64,000 nucleotides of DNA from contig CM066325.1 in NCBI GenBank assembly GCA_033807775.1, forward strand, positions 20,517,301 to 20,581,300, read 5' to 3'. Source of the DNA: Saussurea involucrata (Eukaryota; Streptophyta; Magnoliopsida; Asterales; Asteraceae). Below are positions 30,352 to 41,148 of this stretch, piece by piece (position 1 is the stretch's first letter; each line of letters starts with the position of its first letter). The translations under genes and the position numbers were made by a program. Below the pieces are notes generated by a model that ran no database searches, had not been told where the DNA came from, and saw only the letters and a program-made list of their open reading frames with translations.

Positions 30352-30454
30352 GTACTGAGTTTACTGCTAAAATTGCACTGTGTGAACTATGACGTGCATA
30401 ACTGAAATATTCAGTGCAGTTCTAACCTGAGGTGTAAATTTGACAGTTGTCACA
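30352..30454 (-). mobile_element. Tekay-like 5-prime LTR, outer end after the Copia insertion
   Basis: It resumes CGTACTGAGTTTACTGC exactly as in the uninterrupted 3-prime LTR (13506-13611) and ends GACAGTTGTCACA at 30454. The base run after it (TATAA) would be the target-site duplication, but the other side is deleted. Confidence 0.93.
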
Positions 30455-30826
30455 TATAATCCTACGATTATCCGGGTCTAGCGACCCCCGAGCTGAGTTT
30501 CTTAACCTATAGAAATTTCATGTTCTGGGTGAATGCTTTGATCGTCTATATTCATATTTGCCAAACGTGATGTTAAAGTATAAAAGACTTATGACTTGTG
30601 TGCTAGTCTTTGTAATTACAATGGATGCCTAAGTCGCACGATTCCTTGTTTATTCTATACTTGACAGTTGATAATGTATCTATCTATGGCAAATGCGAAT
30701 CGAAATAAATACACAAGTTCAGAAGAAAAACAAAATTTCATTCATAAACGAGCGATTACATCTAAAAAGTAACTCGACCACCAACGGTCGAGCATTAAAC
30801 GCTAAGACAAAAACAAACCAAATCCT
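30455..30826. other. Non-coding part of a Tat-type element between pol and its antisense ORF
   Basis: No gene is seen. From about 30495 it matches the complement of 34441-34820, which lies next to the same ORF in the opposite orientation. It is part of one arm of an imperfect inverted repeat. Confidence 0.6.
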
Positions 30827-31411
30827 CTAAGGATTAGAAGGAGCGTCAGCCGCATCCTTGCCCGAAGCATCGCCCTGGAGGCCCTCGTCCACAACCTCTT
30901 CTTCCTCAGCCTCCTTCTCATCGTCGGAGTCGAGATCCCTGTCGGTCCTGCCCTTGGCTAGGAAAAAGGCTAACTCCTCAGTAGCAGACGCGAGGGGATT
31001 CTTCCCCGACAAATGTTGCCACATGATCACCGCTCGAGCTGTCAGACGAGTAAGGGCAAAGGTAGACGCAGCCTCATCTTTGAGCTCCCTCACCTCCTTC
31101 TCCAGGACCGCCACCTTGGACTTGGACTCCTCGACCTCTTTCTCCTTCATGTCCAAGGATGGCTGTCTCCTGTCCAACTCCTCTCTCTGGTCAGAAAATA
31201 TAGAGCATGATTGCTTCAGACGAGAGTTCACGTCGGTCCTCGCATGTTCGACGGCTTCCAGCTCATCCAGGGCTTCGTCGAGTCGTTTCGACATACCCTC
31301 AACACGCGCTAGGGAAGACTTCTCCCTCGCCAATACCGCATCCTCTCTCTTAATAGTAGAGGATACTAGACCCTAAATCTTCGACGTCTCGCCTTGCAGG
31401 GCCAGTGAAGA
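30827..31411 (-). pseudogene. Last exon of a Tat antisense ORF (fragment)
   Basis: The frame 31372-30827 reads a coiled-coil protein end (SSLARVEGMSKRLDEALDEL, KEKEVEESKSKVAVLEKEVRELKDEAA, IMWQHLSGKNPLASATEELAFF) and an acidic tail. It is clearly homologous to 33842-34438 on the other strand. Upstream there is an in-frame TAG (31373-31375) and then a plausible 3-prime splice site (TTTCATACATTTCAG) just above 31411. The earlier exons are missing: a Tat LTR in the opposite direction begins at 31510. It would be antisense to its own plus-strand element. Confidence 0.75.
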
Positions 31412-31509
31412 CTGAAATGTATGAAACATATAAACTCGTTAGTAAAAATATCTGACAACGACAACGCCAACTACAATAACAACGAACAACGACATCGACA
31501 ACGATAACG
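31412..31509 (-). other. Intron remnant of the antisense ORF
   Basis: The stretch is rich in short ACAACGAC-like units. It is followed on the right by a Tat LTR. No gene is seen. Confidence 0.4.
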
Positions 31510-32295
31510 ACTTAATGCCAAAAATCGTCCAAAAGGATAACTTACGGTAGATTGTGGAATTTAACAACTAAAGAAACGAATCTTTCGACAAAGCGTACGA
31601 TAAACGAGACAGAGATTTGGTGACGCGGGAAAAACCTCAACGAGGAAAAAACCCGCGGACGACTGTGAAAGTCGTCGCTGCACTATGGTCGCCAAACAGG
31701 GGTGATATCCTTGTGTTTCAGGTGTCGATCGTACAGAGATTACAATACAAATGAAAGGAAATACTTTAAATGTAAAGTAACAAGTGTTTTGAGTGAAAAA
31801 ACAGTGTGCGTCGTGTGTAGAAACTGTATGTCATGTGCGAATGTCGTGCGTCAAAAGCGATTCCTTGAGAGAAAGTTCTTTGTTTCTTGTGTTCTTTGAG
31901 TATGCAATGTGTAGTTCGAAGTTTTGTGTCTTCAGGATGTCTTTGCCTTTGTATTTATAGTCTTCGAATGCATTTAATGACTTCATGAATTTTTCGAGTA
32001 ACAGTCGCAACGGTCTCTGTAGTTTTAATGCTCATAACTGCTTTTGTCGGTTTCGTCCGTTGGCCCTAAATGTCGTTGACCTGTATTAAATGAAGAAAAC
32101 ATAACTAAAAAACCATACATTAGTTGGTCGAAGTCGTGTGCTTCTATACGACGGTCGAGGTCGAGAGGTACGTTCGACTTCGGCTTTGGTCAGAGGATAA
32201 AATTGCTTACGTTTTGACTTTGATATGCGAAAAGTGCAATAAATGTTCTTAGTGCCTTGCTCGTAGTCGAGACTGGAGATTTTTTGCCCAAACAG
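31510..32295 (-). mobile_element. Tat-type 3-prime LTR (786 bp, minus)
   Basis: On the minus strand it starts TGTTTGGGC at 32295. It carries a TATA box (CTATAAATAC, 31951-31960) and the double stem at 31625-31676, and ends GGCATTAAGT at 31510, where the family consensus is TTAACA. It is directly preceded, in its own orientation, by a polypurine tract, so it is a 3-prime LTR. It resembles the LTR at 10433-11225 in R-U5. Confidence 0.85.
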
Positions 32296-32312
32296 TTTGC
32301 CCCCAAAATTTG
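32296..32312 (-). other. Tat polypurine tract
   Basis: The minus strand reads AATTTTGGGGGCAAAC immediately before the LTR start at 32295. Confidence 0.75.
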
Positions 32313-32702
32313 AAAAAGTGAAGTGGCAAATTCAAATTTCGAAAGTTTTTTAAATTTTGCTAGTCGGACGTCTAGGGTCGTGACACATGTAAAAAACCTT
32401 TTTAGTTGCTTTGGAACTGGATCGGTCCAATTCTAACTGAATGGAAAGTCGAAAAGGGGAAAATGTCGTGACATCATGCTGACGTGCGATTGTGCGTAAC
32501 AGCTGTATTTGCCAGGTGTCGACAATCTATCGAGCATTCGAAGAGACAGGGGCACGTGTCGATCATCGGGGGTTTCGACCTGACATGACCTTTTGCATAA
32601 ATAGATGCCTTCGATGGATCTTTTCCTTTTACGATTTCGGAGAGTTTTTAAGAGTGTTTTCCTTGATTTGATTGCTGTTTCTTCGCCGAATCTTTTCCAA
32701 AC
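32313..32702 (+). promoter_or_regulatory. Region between Tat LTR and antisense ORF with a TATA-like box
   Basis: No gene is seen. GCATAAATAGATGCC near 32595 is a TATA-like box on the plus strand, 100-280 bases before the possible starts of the ORF that follows. It could be the promoter of the antisense ORF. Confidence 0.4.
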
Positions 32703-34438
32703 TTGCGAGAGATCTTCGACTTGTTGGAGATTCGAGGTTTAGAGTGCCTATTTAAGGTACGACTTCCCAACCTTTGTATGCGTCGTAAGTCAATTGATAG
32801 GAAACCTAGGAAGAACTGGGATATCTGGGGCTTTTCAGAGCGTCAAATCTGGTTAACCGGTTTATCAATGTCGTCTGAGCCTAGGAGGACTATTCAAGAT
32901 CAAGATGATCTTGATAGTTTTAGGAATCTAGCCGGAATCCCTACGGAGATCGTAGTGAGTAAAGCCGGTCAGATTCGGCCGGAGATGTGCCCTGAGGGGT
33001 ACGTTGTAATATATGAGTATCCTTTTAAGATAGGATTCCATTGGCCATATTCGCCTTTAGCTAAGGCGTTTATGTGTGAGTTCGACCTGTTGCCAGGGCA
33101 ACTGATACCCCAGTTCTGGCATGTGATTCTGGTTATCGAGCGACGTACTTCGCATTGGGAGTCGCCGATGGATGTAAAAGATATCTTGGCCGCTTATCAG
33201 GTCAAGATGGACCAGTACCGTCGTTATAGTTTATTTTCCAAGCATAGGGGCGATCGTACTCTGGTCCTAAGAACTACGGTCAATGACCGCAAATGGAAGA
33301 CCAGGTACGTATTCGTACGGTTAGCGACGCTGGACCCTGACAGTGATTGGATTAGGTCTGGATGGAATATGTCGGGTGAGATTTTGTAACTTACTTGTCG
33401 TACATCCCTGGTACTCTTTTTTTGACTAATCCTCTTTCTCTGTCTTTTCAGATATTAATTTTGACGCTGTAGAGCCCAACAACGACTCCAGGGATAAAAT
33501 CGAAAAGTTTTTGAAGATTAATCTCGACGATCGATCGTTCGTCACGCACTTTTTGGTCGACAAGGATGATGACACGATTTTCCTGAGCGACATGCTACAG
33601 AGAAATCGGAAGGAGGAAGAGAAGGAGGAAGAGAAGGAAGAGAAAGAAGAGGAGTCTGAGGAAAGAGAGCAGGAGGAAGAGTCAAAAGTGGTCGAGATGA
33701 CTGGTATGCATACCTTACTCCACTCGACACACTTCTTCCCTTTTTCTTTGTTTCATAGGAGAATTCCATCAAGGATCTCCACAGGAATCTCAGCAGAAGT
33801 CCCAACAGGAAACCCAGCAGCCGCAACCGAAAAAGTAGTCTGTGATGGCTAAGAGGGTGGCACAGGCCGAACTGGCTCGTCTGGCGAAGGAGAGGAGGAT
33901 GGAAACCTTGACAGCTGGGTCAGGGGTCCTTAAGAGAAAAGAGGCTCCGACAACTGGGTCAGGAGTCCTCAAGAGGACGATGGTGAGGGAGAAGTCCGCT
34001 CTGGCTCGCGTTGAAGAAATGTTGGTCAAACTGGACGATGCCTTGGACCAACTAGAAGCTGTCAGTCATGCGAGGGACAAAGTGAATTCTCGTCTGAAGG
34101 AGTCTTTCTCTGTGGTTGCAAATCAGAGAGAGGAGCTGGACAGGATGCGAGCGTCCTTGGTCATGAAGGAGAAAGAGGTCAAGGAGTCTGAGGCCAAGGT
34201 AGTCGTCCTGGAAAAGGAGGTGAGGGAGCTCAAAGATGAGGCTGCATCTACCTTTGCCCTGGCTCGTCTAACAGCTCGGGCTGCAATTATGCGGCAACAT
34301 TTGTCGGGGAAGAATCCCCTTGCGTCTGCAGCTGAAGAGTTAGCCTTTTTCAGGTCTAGGGTCGGGACCGACAGGGAACTCGACTCCGACGATGAGAAGG
34401 AGGTTGAAGAAAAGGTGGTTGCGGAAGAGGACATCTAA
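32703..34438 (+). pseudogene. Tat antisense extra ORF, apparently spliced, one in-frame stop
   Basis: Exon 1 (to 33375) reads a domain like the putative gypsy-type transposon domain of plants (VVIYEYPFKIGFHWPYSPL, LPGQLIPQFWHVILVIERR). An intron at 33376-33451 (GT...TTTTCAG) restores the frame into exon 2 (33452-33703), which ends in a Glu/Lys-rich stretch. A second possible intron at 33704-33758 is only 55 bases long. Exon 3 has a Gln-rich stretch, a TAG at 33836-33838, then a coiled coil (33950-34300) with a conserved IMRQHLSGKNPLASAAEEL end and an acidic tail. The start is uncertain (32778 and 32871 are alternatives). Extra ORFs on the opposite strand between pol and the 3-prime LTR are known in the Tat lineage; function unknown. 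Confidence 0.7.
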
Positions 34439-35258
34439 GGCGAAGCTTCGGGCAAGGACGCGAGTGTCGACCCTCCTTTGCCTTAGGAATTTTATTTATT
34501 TTTAGTCTTGTCTTTGGACGCTCGACCGTTGGTGGTCGAGTTATTTAGATGTAACCGTTTGTTTCGTAAATGAAATTTATCCTTTTGTTGAACTCGTGCA
34601 TTTATTTCGATTCAGACATGTCGTGCATAAATATAATATCAACTGTGGAATTCATTAAGTATAGAACAAACAAGGGATCGTGTGACTTAGGCACCCATTG
34701 TAATTATCAAGACTAACACACAAGCCATAAGGTTTTTCATACTTGAATATTATATAATTACATGCAACCAAAGCATTCATTCAAAACATGTAGTTTGTCT
34801 ATGTTTAGAAACTTAGATCATGGATCGCTCAGCCATATGACCATACGACTAGATCGTATGGCGAAACTTGAGTTGTATGCTCCTGTGGCAAAATAGTCAA
34901 GTCATAAACTTGTGTACTTACATCATGCGATTCTACAAGATAGAAGTCGTACGATAAACTCAGTAATATCGTGCGATCCTGCGGAACTAAAGTCATATAG
35001 AAGACTTAGTAGCCAATATCGTGCGATCCTGCGTTAAAATGATGTCAGAGGTTGGTCGTTGGCTAACCAACGACCCTCCGATGCTTAAGTCAGTATTCGT
35101 CGTTGTAAAAAATCGTATGAAAAAATATAAAAGGGATTAGAAGACGTACCTTTTCTGACGTGTCGTGCCCCACCTACGTGGGACATCTTGATTATAGCTA
35201 CTATCTTGCCCCCTTGTGGCGATTTTAAGACGATACACTAAATGTCGTCGTTAGTCGC
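34439..35258 (-). other. Non-coding Tat region beyond the antisense ORF
   Basis: No gene is seen. The first 400 bases match the complement of 30455-30826. Short motifs such as TCGTGCGATCCTGC recur near 34970 and 35020. GTTGGTCGTTGG pairs with CCAACGACC at 35055-35075, a perfect small hairpin. Confidence 0.5.
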
Positions 35259-36488
35259 TGTTAATGCCAAAAATCGCACAAAAGTACAACTTAAGGTCGA
35301 TGTGGACACTTAACAACTAAAGAAACGTATCTCAAGCCAAATAACACAATAGCGAGGAAAAAGTAAATAATACGAGAGATTTGGTGACGTGGAAAACCCC
35401 GAAACGAGGGAAAAAACCGTGGTCGACTTCGTGAGAGTCGACAGTGCACTATGGTTCGCCAAACAAGGGTGAAAGTCCTTTTGTGACAGATGATATGTGT
35501 ACAATAGGTTACAAATGAAGTAAAAATACACTTAGTCGTGTGTAAAAAGTGTGTGTCGTGTGTTTAAACCTGCGAAATAGGCTGCTGTCGTGTGGTTTGA
35601 ACTGCCGTCGTCGGGTGGTACGAACTGCCGTCGTGCGATACTTGCGTTAGCGAAGTGCATTCGAATATTTTGCTGTATTCAGAGAGAAATGTAAAAATGC
35701 AGTTATGTATCTTGATGAATTTGTTTCCTTGCTCGAGGTTGGAGCATGCCTTTATATAGGTTTCGCTGGTCATTAATGTGCTTTAATGGTTGGTCTTGTA
35801 ACCGCTGTCGACATTAAATGCGCTTTGATGATTGGCTTTGTAACCGATGTCGAGTCTTTAATGTCATTAAGAGCTCGACCATTATTGTCCGTTGTACCAT
35901 AATGGCTTGTAGACCTGCATTAATGAACAAAAGAAACGGTTGTCGACCATTGATAGTTAGTGTAATCGTAAGACTATCTTAAGTTCTGGACGTCGGTCTT
36001 ATGGGGCATACGACCGTCGCTGACATACAAGACCATGTATATGACTGTAAACGTCTTGTAAGACCTTATTTTAATATAAGAATAGTCTTATGACAATGTC
36101 GTAAGACCAGGTCGCAGGACCAGGATGATATAAGATCGACGATCGGAGATTGTTGACGTAAGACCGACGGGTCGTAACTGGCGACATAAGACTAGTGACG
36201 TAAGACTAATGACGTTTGACTTGCGACATGTAACACGCGACACGCGACACGTGTGACATGCGATGCGTGTCGAGCCATCATGAGATGTAAAGTCACTATC
36301 CTGAGTGACTATTGACATAGGATGTCGTTTAATAACCAACTATCGTATGTCGGGGATATGGCAATAATGGGTATTACCCTTGTCGGTCGGGGGTATGACT
36401 TTTGTAGATATTAGGGTAATCAAGGTCCACGGGTCATGTCGAGGGAATTTCCCAAGTCGGTCGAGGGTGTGATTTTTTTACCCAAACA
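35259..36488 (-). mobile_element. Second Tat-type 3-prime LTR (1,230 bp, minus)
   Basis: On the minus strand it begins TGTTTGGGT at 36488 and ends GGCATTAACA at 35259. A polypurine tract precedes it. A TATA box (CCTATATAAA) lies at 35751-35760. Its U5 part resembles the other Tat LTRs, but its U3 differs and contains many copies of GACGTAAGAC-like units at 35950-36240. It is therefore a different subfamily from 31510-32295. Confidence 0.85.
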
Positions 36489-36502
36489 GTGAGCCCCCCG
36501 AG
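36489..36502 (-). other. Tat polypurine tract
   Basis: The minus strand reads TCTCGGGGGGCTCAC directly before the LTR start at 36488. Confidence 0.78.
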
Positions 36503-36920
36503 ATATGAATTTCAAAGTCATTTGAGTTTCAGATCTCGCACCAAAGTAAAATGATGAGCCGTGTCATTTCTACTAATTGGATTATTAGAAGAAAACCGAC
36601 TTGGTCAGCTAAAATCGTGAGACCAGTCGATAGTGTTAAGTAAGTTGCGATGATCGAAAGATGAACTTTAATGTGCGAGGTACTTGTGGCATTCATCCAC
36701 TAATGTGAAGGATGAAAAATTTAACGACGATCGTAAGACGACCTTAAAATATAAGGAACTGACGATGATCGTAAGACGATCTTTATCAAAATGAGACATA
36801 TGGGACGGGAGACAATTGTAAGACGATTGGGCCGAAATAATGCTTGGAAGCGATCATAAGATGATCGAACCAAGATAAAATTTAAGAATCTTGTGATACA
36901 CTCGTTAAAGACTTATGTTC
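36503..36920 (-). other. Tat 3-prime untranslated region with small hairpins
   Basis: No gene is seen. At 36729-36743, 36767-36781, 36813-36829 and 36851-36867 there are stems of 6-7 bp closing an AAG loop, for example CGATCAT-AAG-ATGATCG and GATCGT-AAG-ACGATC. Confidence 0.6.
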
Positions 36921-37226
36921 TGGCGTTACGAGCCGATACGGTCGTTATAGAATTTTGATCTGGCGTTTAGAGCCGATAGGGTCGTTAGAGACCTATGATC
37001 TGGCATTTACAGCCGATACGGTCGTTAGAGACCTATGATCTGGCGTTTACAGCCGATACGGTCGTTAGAGACCTAAGATCTGGCATTTACAGCTGATACG
37101 GTCGTTAGAGACCTTTGATCTGGCGTTCATAGCCGATACGGTCGATGGAGACCTTTCATCTGGCGTTCCGAGCCGATACGGTCGTTAGAGACCTTTGATC
37201 TGGCGTTCCGAGCCGATACGGTCGTT
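36921..37226. repeat. 40-bp tandem repeat, 7.6 units
   Basis: Units start at 36921, 36961, 37001, 37041, 37081, 37121, 37161 and 37201 (partial). Each reads TGGCGTT...AGCCGATACGGTCGTTAG...GATC with a few changes per unit. The array lies in the untranslated region inside the Tat LTR at 35259-36488 and stops exactly at the next LTR. The spacing is fixed and there are no spacers, so this is a satellite-like repeat. Confidence 0.95.
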
Positions 37227-37517
37227 GTTTGGGCAAAAATTTCACCAGTCTCGACCACGACCAAGAAAGGTAAGACACATGTTATGAACTATATCTTGTA
37301 TTAAGATAAGGTCCCGAAAAAGACCCAAAAAACCTCCGTCGTCCCTCCTAAAAGGTAAGTCGAGAGTTCCTCACGACACTCGACCTCGACATCGCCTACT
37401 TCGCACGACCGTCGCGTAGAATCATGCGACCTCGGCTGACTAACTCAATATACGACAGTTACGTTTGTTCAACGATTAATGCAGGAGTCAAAGTCATTAA
37501 TGGGCAACGGTCATAAC

Positions 37518-40510
37518 TGTAACACCCCGCTAAAGCGGAAACACGGGATGTACAGCTCAAGTTTCATAGCAAAAGTTACAAGATCACAACAACCATCAAA
37601 ATACATTCAAAGGTTAAACCTTGTCTTTTACAATTGTCTTTACGAAAGGGAAATAAACATAAAATTTAAAGATAGTAAAGAAAGCTTCATCACGTGTAGC
37701 CTTCCTAATTTCCAACCTTAAGAACGTTCTCCTGAAAAGCATGTAAATGAGAGTGTCAACTAATGAATAGTTGGCGAGTTCACAGGTTTAATGAGTATAA
37801 CATTGTTGCCATCGCAAAATAGTTTAAATTCACACATGGGATAAAATAATACGGTTATAAAAACCACTTGCTCAAGGTAATCATATGTAAAATGCTAAGT
37901 ACTTGAGCCCGTTACCCGACCTATACCGACATACTTTGCCCCTACTACAGTGGTGGAATCATTCCACATACGCGCATGTTCTATCACCAACAATACGCCA
38001 ATACAACAATAATTATGCACTCAAACAAGCGCTACTTGTGAGTGGGGTGTCAAACCAAATAACGTTATCCATAATTACCAACAGCTCAATCCATGAGTTA
38101 ACGGGTAACGTATACGTAAACGGGGACTTTTGAATGATAGCAAAAGAAACTCAAACTTACAACATTTGCAACAACATAGATACCATAGAGCATAAATAAG
38201 CAAGCTTCGTATTTTCAAGAAAACGAAATAGTCGGTGTGTAAAATAGTTGTAGTAACCACATGCTTTTCACCCCAAAATATGTAAAACATTGAAAAAGGG
38301 GCTGTGAATACTCACATGATACGCGATAGAATCCGGGAATCTCCCACAAGTACTCCGAGATGATCCTACTTCAAACCTATTAACGTAAGGTCACTAGTGA
38401 GTTCTCAATCTCGAAGGTTCGATACTAACTATCCAAATCATCATAAAATGCCTTGTTGTGTTTTAATGTTATAACGTAATAAACGTATACATTGTTCTTC
38501 TTAGATTAAAGTTTCCACAATTTCGTCCCAATAAGTAACGAAAAGGGTTTTAAAGAACATAAACATATATAGTACATATATATGTATAAACCGAAATTTT
38601 ATCGTAACGACGATAAAATTAGGGGTCGTAAACGAAATGACAAATATTTAAATGTATAAATATATAGATATAATATATATTTATACTCCACTATTTCATC
38701 ATAAAATGATGGAATGGGATCAAGAATAAAATGCATAAATATATATAAATATATTATATATATGAACATTCCACAATTTCATCATAAAAGATGAAAAGGG
38801 ATAAAGAATAAATAAAATGCATAAATAAAAGACATAAATAAATTGCATAAATAAACTGCATAAATATAAGATATACTTGTATACTCCACTATTTCATCGA
38901 AATGATGAAATGGGATTAGAAATAGTCCTTAATAATAAATAATAATTTGTCCTTTACTGTCCATAATTTGATGTCACTTTGTGTCCAACTTTGGGTAACT
39001 TCCAGGTATAATTTGATCATGAAATTTTATGTCCAGTTGGTTCAATGAGTTAGGAAACTTTTTGCATCAGTTTCATAATTTTTGAAAGAGTATAAGTACA
39101 TGAAATAATACACGACGTAAAACCCGGCAGAAGACTTTGCTGTTTATACACGGATTTTGTGAGGACTGTTTGATAAATGAAATCTTTGAGTTTTTGAATG
39201 AAACCACTTGGGTTTGAATCTTAACACAATAAAATGATTTCCAGAAAGAGAATCACTACATTTGGAGTTAAAATGAGTGAGATATGACTTTTTGGAGTGG
39301 GGTGTGAAATCTGACAGCAAGCTGCCAACCAACACCTTGTGCATGTGCTCTCCAATTGACTTTTAAACCAAAATTCTTATTCTTTTGCATGCAAAATCCG
39401 ATTTGACTCTCACCCATACACTTATTTTCAGTTCCCAAAACATATTTGTGATCCATTAAAAATGCATGCAATTTATCCATCAACTCAAACTTGGAAAACT
39501 TTTATAAAAGACCCATTTTGAAGATTGTTGATGTTCTTGCTAAGAACATCAACTTGCAGCTAAAAATTCAGTATTTTGAGCTCATGCATGTTTGTTTAAG
39601 TACGTTTTTAATGGTTTTCAAAGATCCATTCATGAGACTCTTGAACAAAATGATAGATTTCCCAAGAACACTACATGCATGTGTTTAAAATGTTCATCTT
39701 TGGTCTTAACATTGGTTTGATTTTGGATTCACCATCTTTTACTAACAAAAGATGTTATGATGGTAAATCTACAAACATTAAGACCTATAGAAGATGATTT
39801 TAAAAGATATGAAGAAAGTGTAGAAAAGATGAAGATCATACTTTAAAATGCAAGAAGATGAAAAAGTCTTGAAAGAATGTGTGTGGATTTTACCCAACAC
39901 ACTTATTTTTACCTTTGATTGCCTTGGACTCTTGATAAAGAAGAGTTTAGGGGCTGGAGTTTATGATGAACACTTGAAGATGATATGAAGATGAGGATGA
40001 AGATTTGAAGATTTGAAGATGAACACTTGAAGACTTGAAGATGGAGAGAGAAAGAAATGAGAGGATTCTTTTAGTGAGAGAGAGTTAGATGAGTTTGTGA
40101 ATGAAAATGAGAGACTTAGTTGCATACATATAGAGTAGAGAGAGAGAGAGGGGGGGTGATGGTGATAAAAATAAATTTGTAAAATCTTGTCTTTTTGATT
40201 AAAAGTTTAAAATACAAGTATTTTTCATATTAATTAAAAATACAAGGTAATTATATAAAATAAAAGTATTTATATATATAATATGATTGAAATAAAATAT
40301 ATAAATACTTGTAGTCTAAATGTAGGTTAAGTTGGCATTTTATGAGATTTATGGATAATTTCCTAATTCAAAGGTTTATTAGGCAAAATTTCTCGAAATT
40401 TCCTATCATACCGCGTTTACTGCTAAAATTGCACTGTGTGAACTATGTCATGAGAAAATGATATATCCAGTGTAGTTCTAACCTGAGGTGTAAATTTGAC
40501 GGTTGTCACA
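37518..40510 (-). mobile_element. Solo LTR of a Tekay-like element (2,993 bp)
   Basis: Left end TGTAACACCCCGCTAAAGCG and right end GACGGTTGTCACA match the Tekay-like LTR at 19132-30454, with considerable divergence. It includes the region deleted from 12024-13611. It has a diverged hairpin array at 38517-38911. No internal sequence is present. Short open frames within it are unsupported. Confidence 0.93.
38595..38911 (-). repeat. Diverged hairpin array of the solo LTR
   Basis: Stems lie at 38595-38620 (AATTTTATCGT-AACG-ACGATAAAATT in three parts, perfect 11 bp), 38693-38715, 38777-38796 and 38891-38911 (ATTTCATC-loop-GATGAAAT). The first stem has a different sequence from its neighbours, yet both arms changed together. 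Confidence 0.75.
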
Positions 40511-41095
40511 ATAACCGACGAAGAGCAATTATGAAGAGTTACAACTGGCGACAGTTATGACTATTATCAAAGCAATCAATGAGCTAATCAAAGCACCCGA
40601 AGGTTATAAAAGATCAAGTTAAACTTCAGTTCTAGGGACCGAACATCGAACAACAGAAGCAAACGCAAACACTCAAAGAATATTCATTCGAAGCAAAGAG
40701 ATCATTCATAGAAGATCACTCTCGACGCACGACTTTCACTCTCGACCAATAGTTTACACATTGTTTTCACACACGACGCACACTGTTTTTACATTTCAAA
40801 CACTTGTACTTTACATTTCGAAGTCTTTTCCCTTCATTTGTATTGTAATCTCTGTACGATCGACACCCGGAACACCAAGGACATCGCCCCTAATTGGCGA
40901 CCATAGTGCAGCGACGACATCCACTGTCGTCCGCAGGTTTTTTCCTCGTTGAGGTTTTTCCTGCGTCATCAAATCCTCTGTCTCATTTACATTTTTATCT
41001 TTGCCGCACGCCTTTGTTGAACGATTCATTTCTTTAGTTGTTAAAGTCTACATCGACCTTAAGTTGTCCCTTTGGTACGATTTTTGGCATTAACA

Positions 41096-41117
41096 GTTTG
41101 GTGCCATTCGTGGGACC
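41096..41117 (+). other. Tat primer-binding site, diverged
   Basis: GTTTGGTGCCATTCGTGGGA follows the LTR directly and parallels GTTTGGCGCCCACCGTGGGG at 11226. Confidence 0.7.
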
Positions 41118-41148
41118 CCATACTCTGTCCTTAAAGTAACGTACTGTA
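41118..41148 (+). other. Filler DNA at the duplication junction
   Basis: 41118-41145 is an exact 28-base copy of 14966-14993 (repeated again at 41166-41193), followed by GTA. It lies between the Tat sequence and the start of unit 2 at 41149. Confidence 0.93.

Larger units (their letters stand above)
12024..30454 (-). mobile_element. Tekay/Del-like gypsy chromovirus, degenerate, with a nested Copia element
   Basis: On the minus strand the order is: 5-prime LTR (30454-30352 plus 21911-19132, split by a Copia insertion), tRNA-Met primer site, upstream ORF, gag, protease, reverse transcriptase, RNase H, integrase, chromodomain-like tail, polypurine tract, 3-prime LTR (13611-12024). Every domain is present but all except gag-protease are broken. 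The long LTR (about 2.9 kb), the chromodomain-like tail and the tRNA-Met primer suggest the Tekay/Del lineage. The outer end of the 3-prime LTR lacks about 10 bases and abuts Tat gag; the outer end of the 5-prime LTR abuts a Tat 3-prime region. So it probably landed in one Tat element, and the left junction was later deleted. No target-site duplication survives. Confidence 0.88.
37513..40515. repeat. Target-site duplication ATAAC flanking the solo LTR
   Basis: ATAAC lies at 37513-37517 and again at 40511-40515. A perfect 5-bp duplication shows that a full element inserted here and later lost its interior by recombination between its LTRs. Confidence 0.93.
37226..41095 (+). mobile_element. Tat-type 5-prime LTR split by a solo LTR
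   Basis: The left piece (37226-37517) starts TGTTTGGGC and the right piece (40516-41095) ends GGCATTAACA; together they make about 870 bp. A TATA box lies at 40604-40611 and the conserved R-U5 double stem at 40913-40964. The left edge touches the 40-bp repeat, not a polypurine tract, and the right edge is followed by a primer site, so it is a 5-prime LTR. Its internal region is cut off at 41118 by the junction of the 26-kb duplication. Confidence 0.88.
14949..41148 (+). repeat. 26.2-kb tandem duplication, unit 1
   Basis: This segment is repeated head-to-tail from 41149. The offset is 26,200 up to the (TA)n run at 20220 and 26,204 after it. It begins inside the integrase zinc-domain region of the Tekay-like element and ends after the Tat primer site at 41117 plus a 31-base filler. 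Confidence 0.97.

Noticed and set aside
32703..33389. A host gene on the plus strand
   Set aside because: It lies between a Tat polypurine tract and Tat non-coding sequence, and its last exon recurs at 30827-31411 in the same setting. It is an element-encoded antisense ORF.
36921..37226. CRISPR-like array of regular repeats
   Set aside because: The 40-bp units are contiguous with no unique spacers, and the surroundings are plant retrotransposons.
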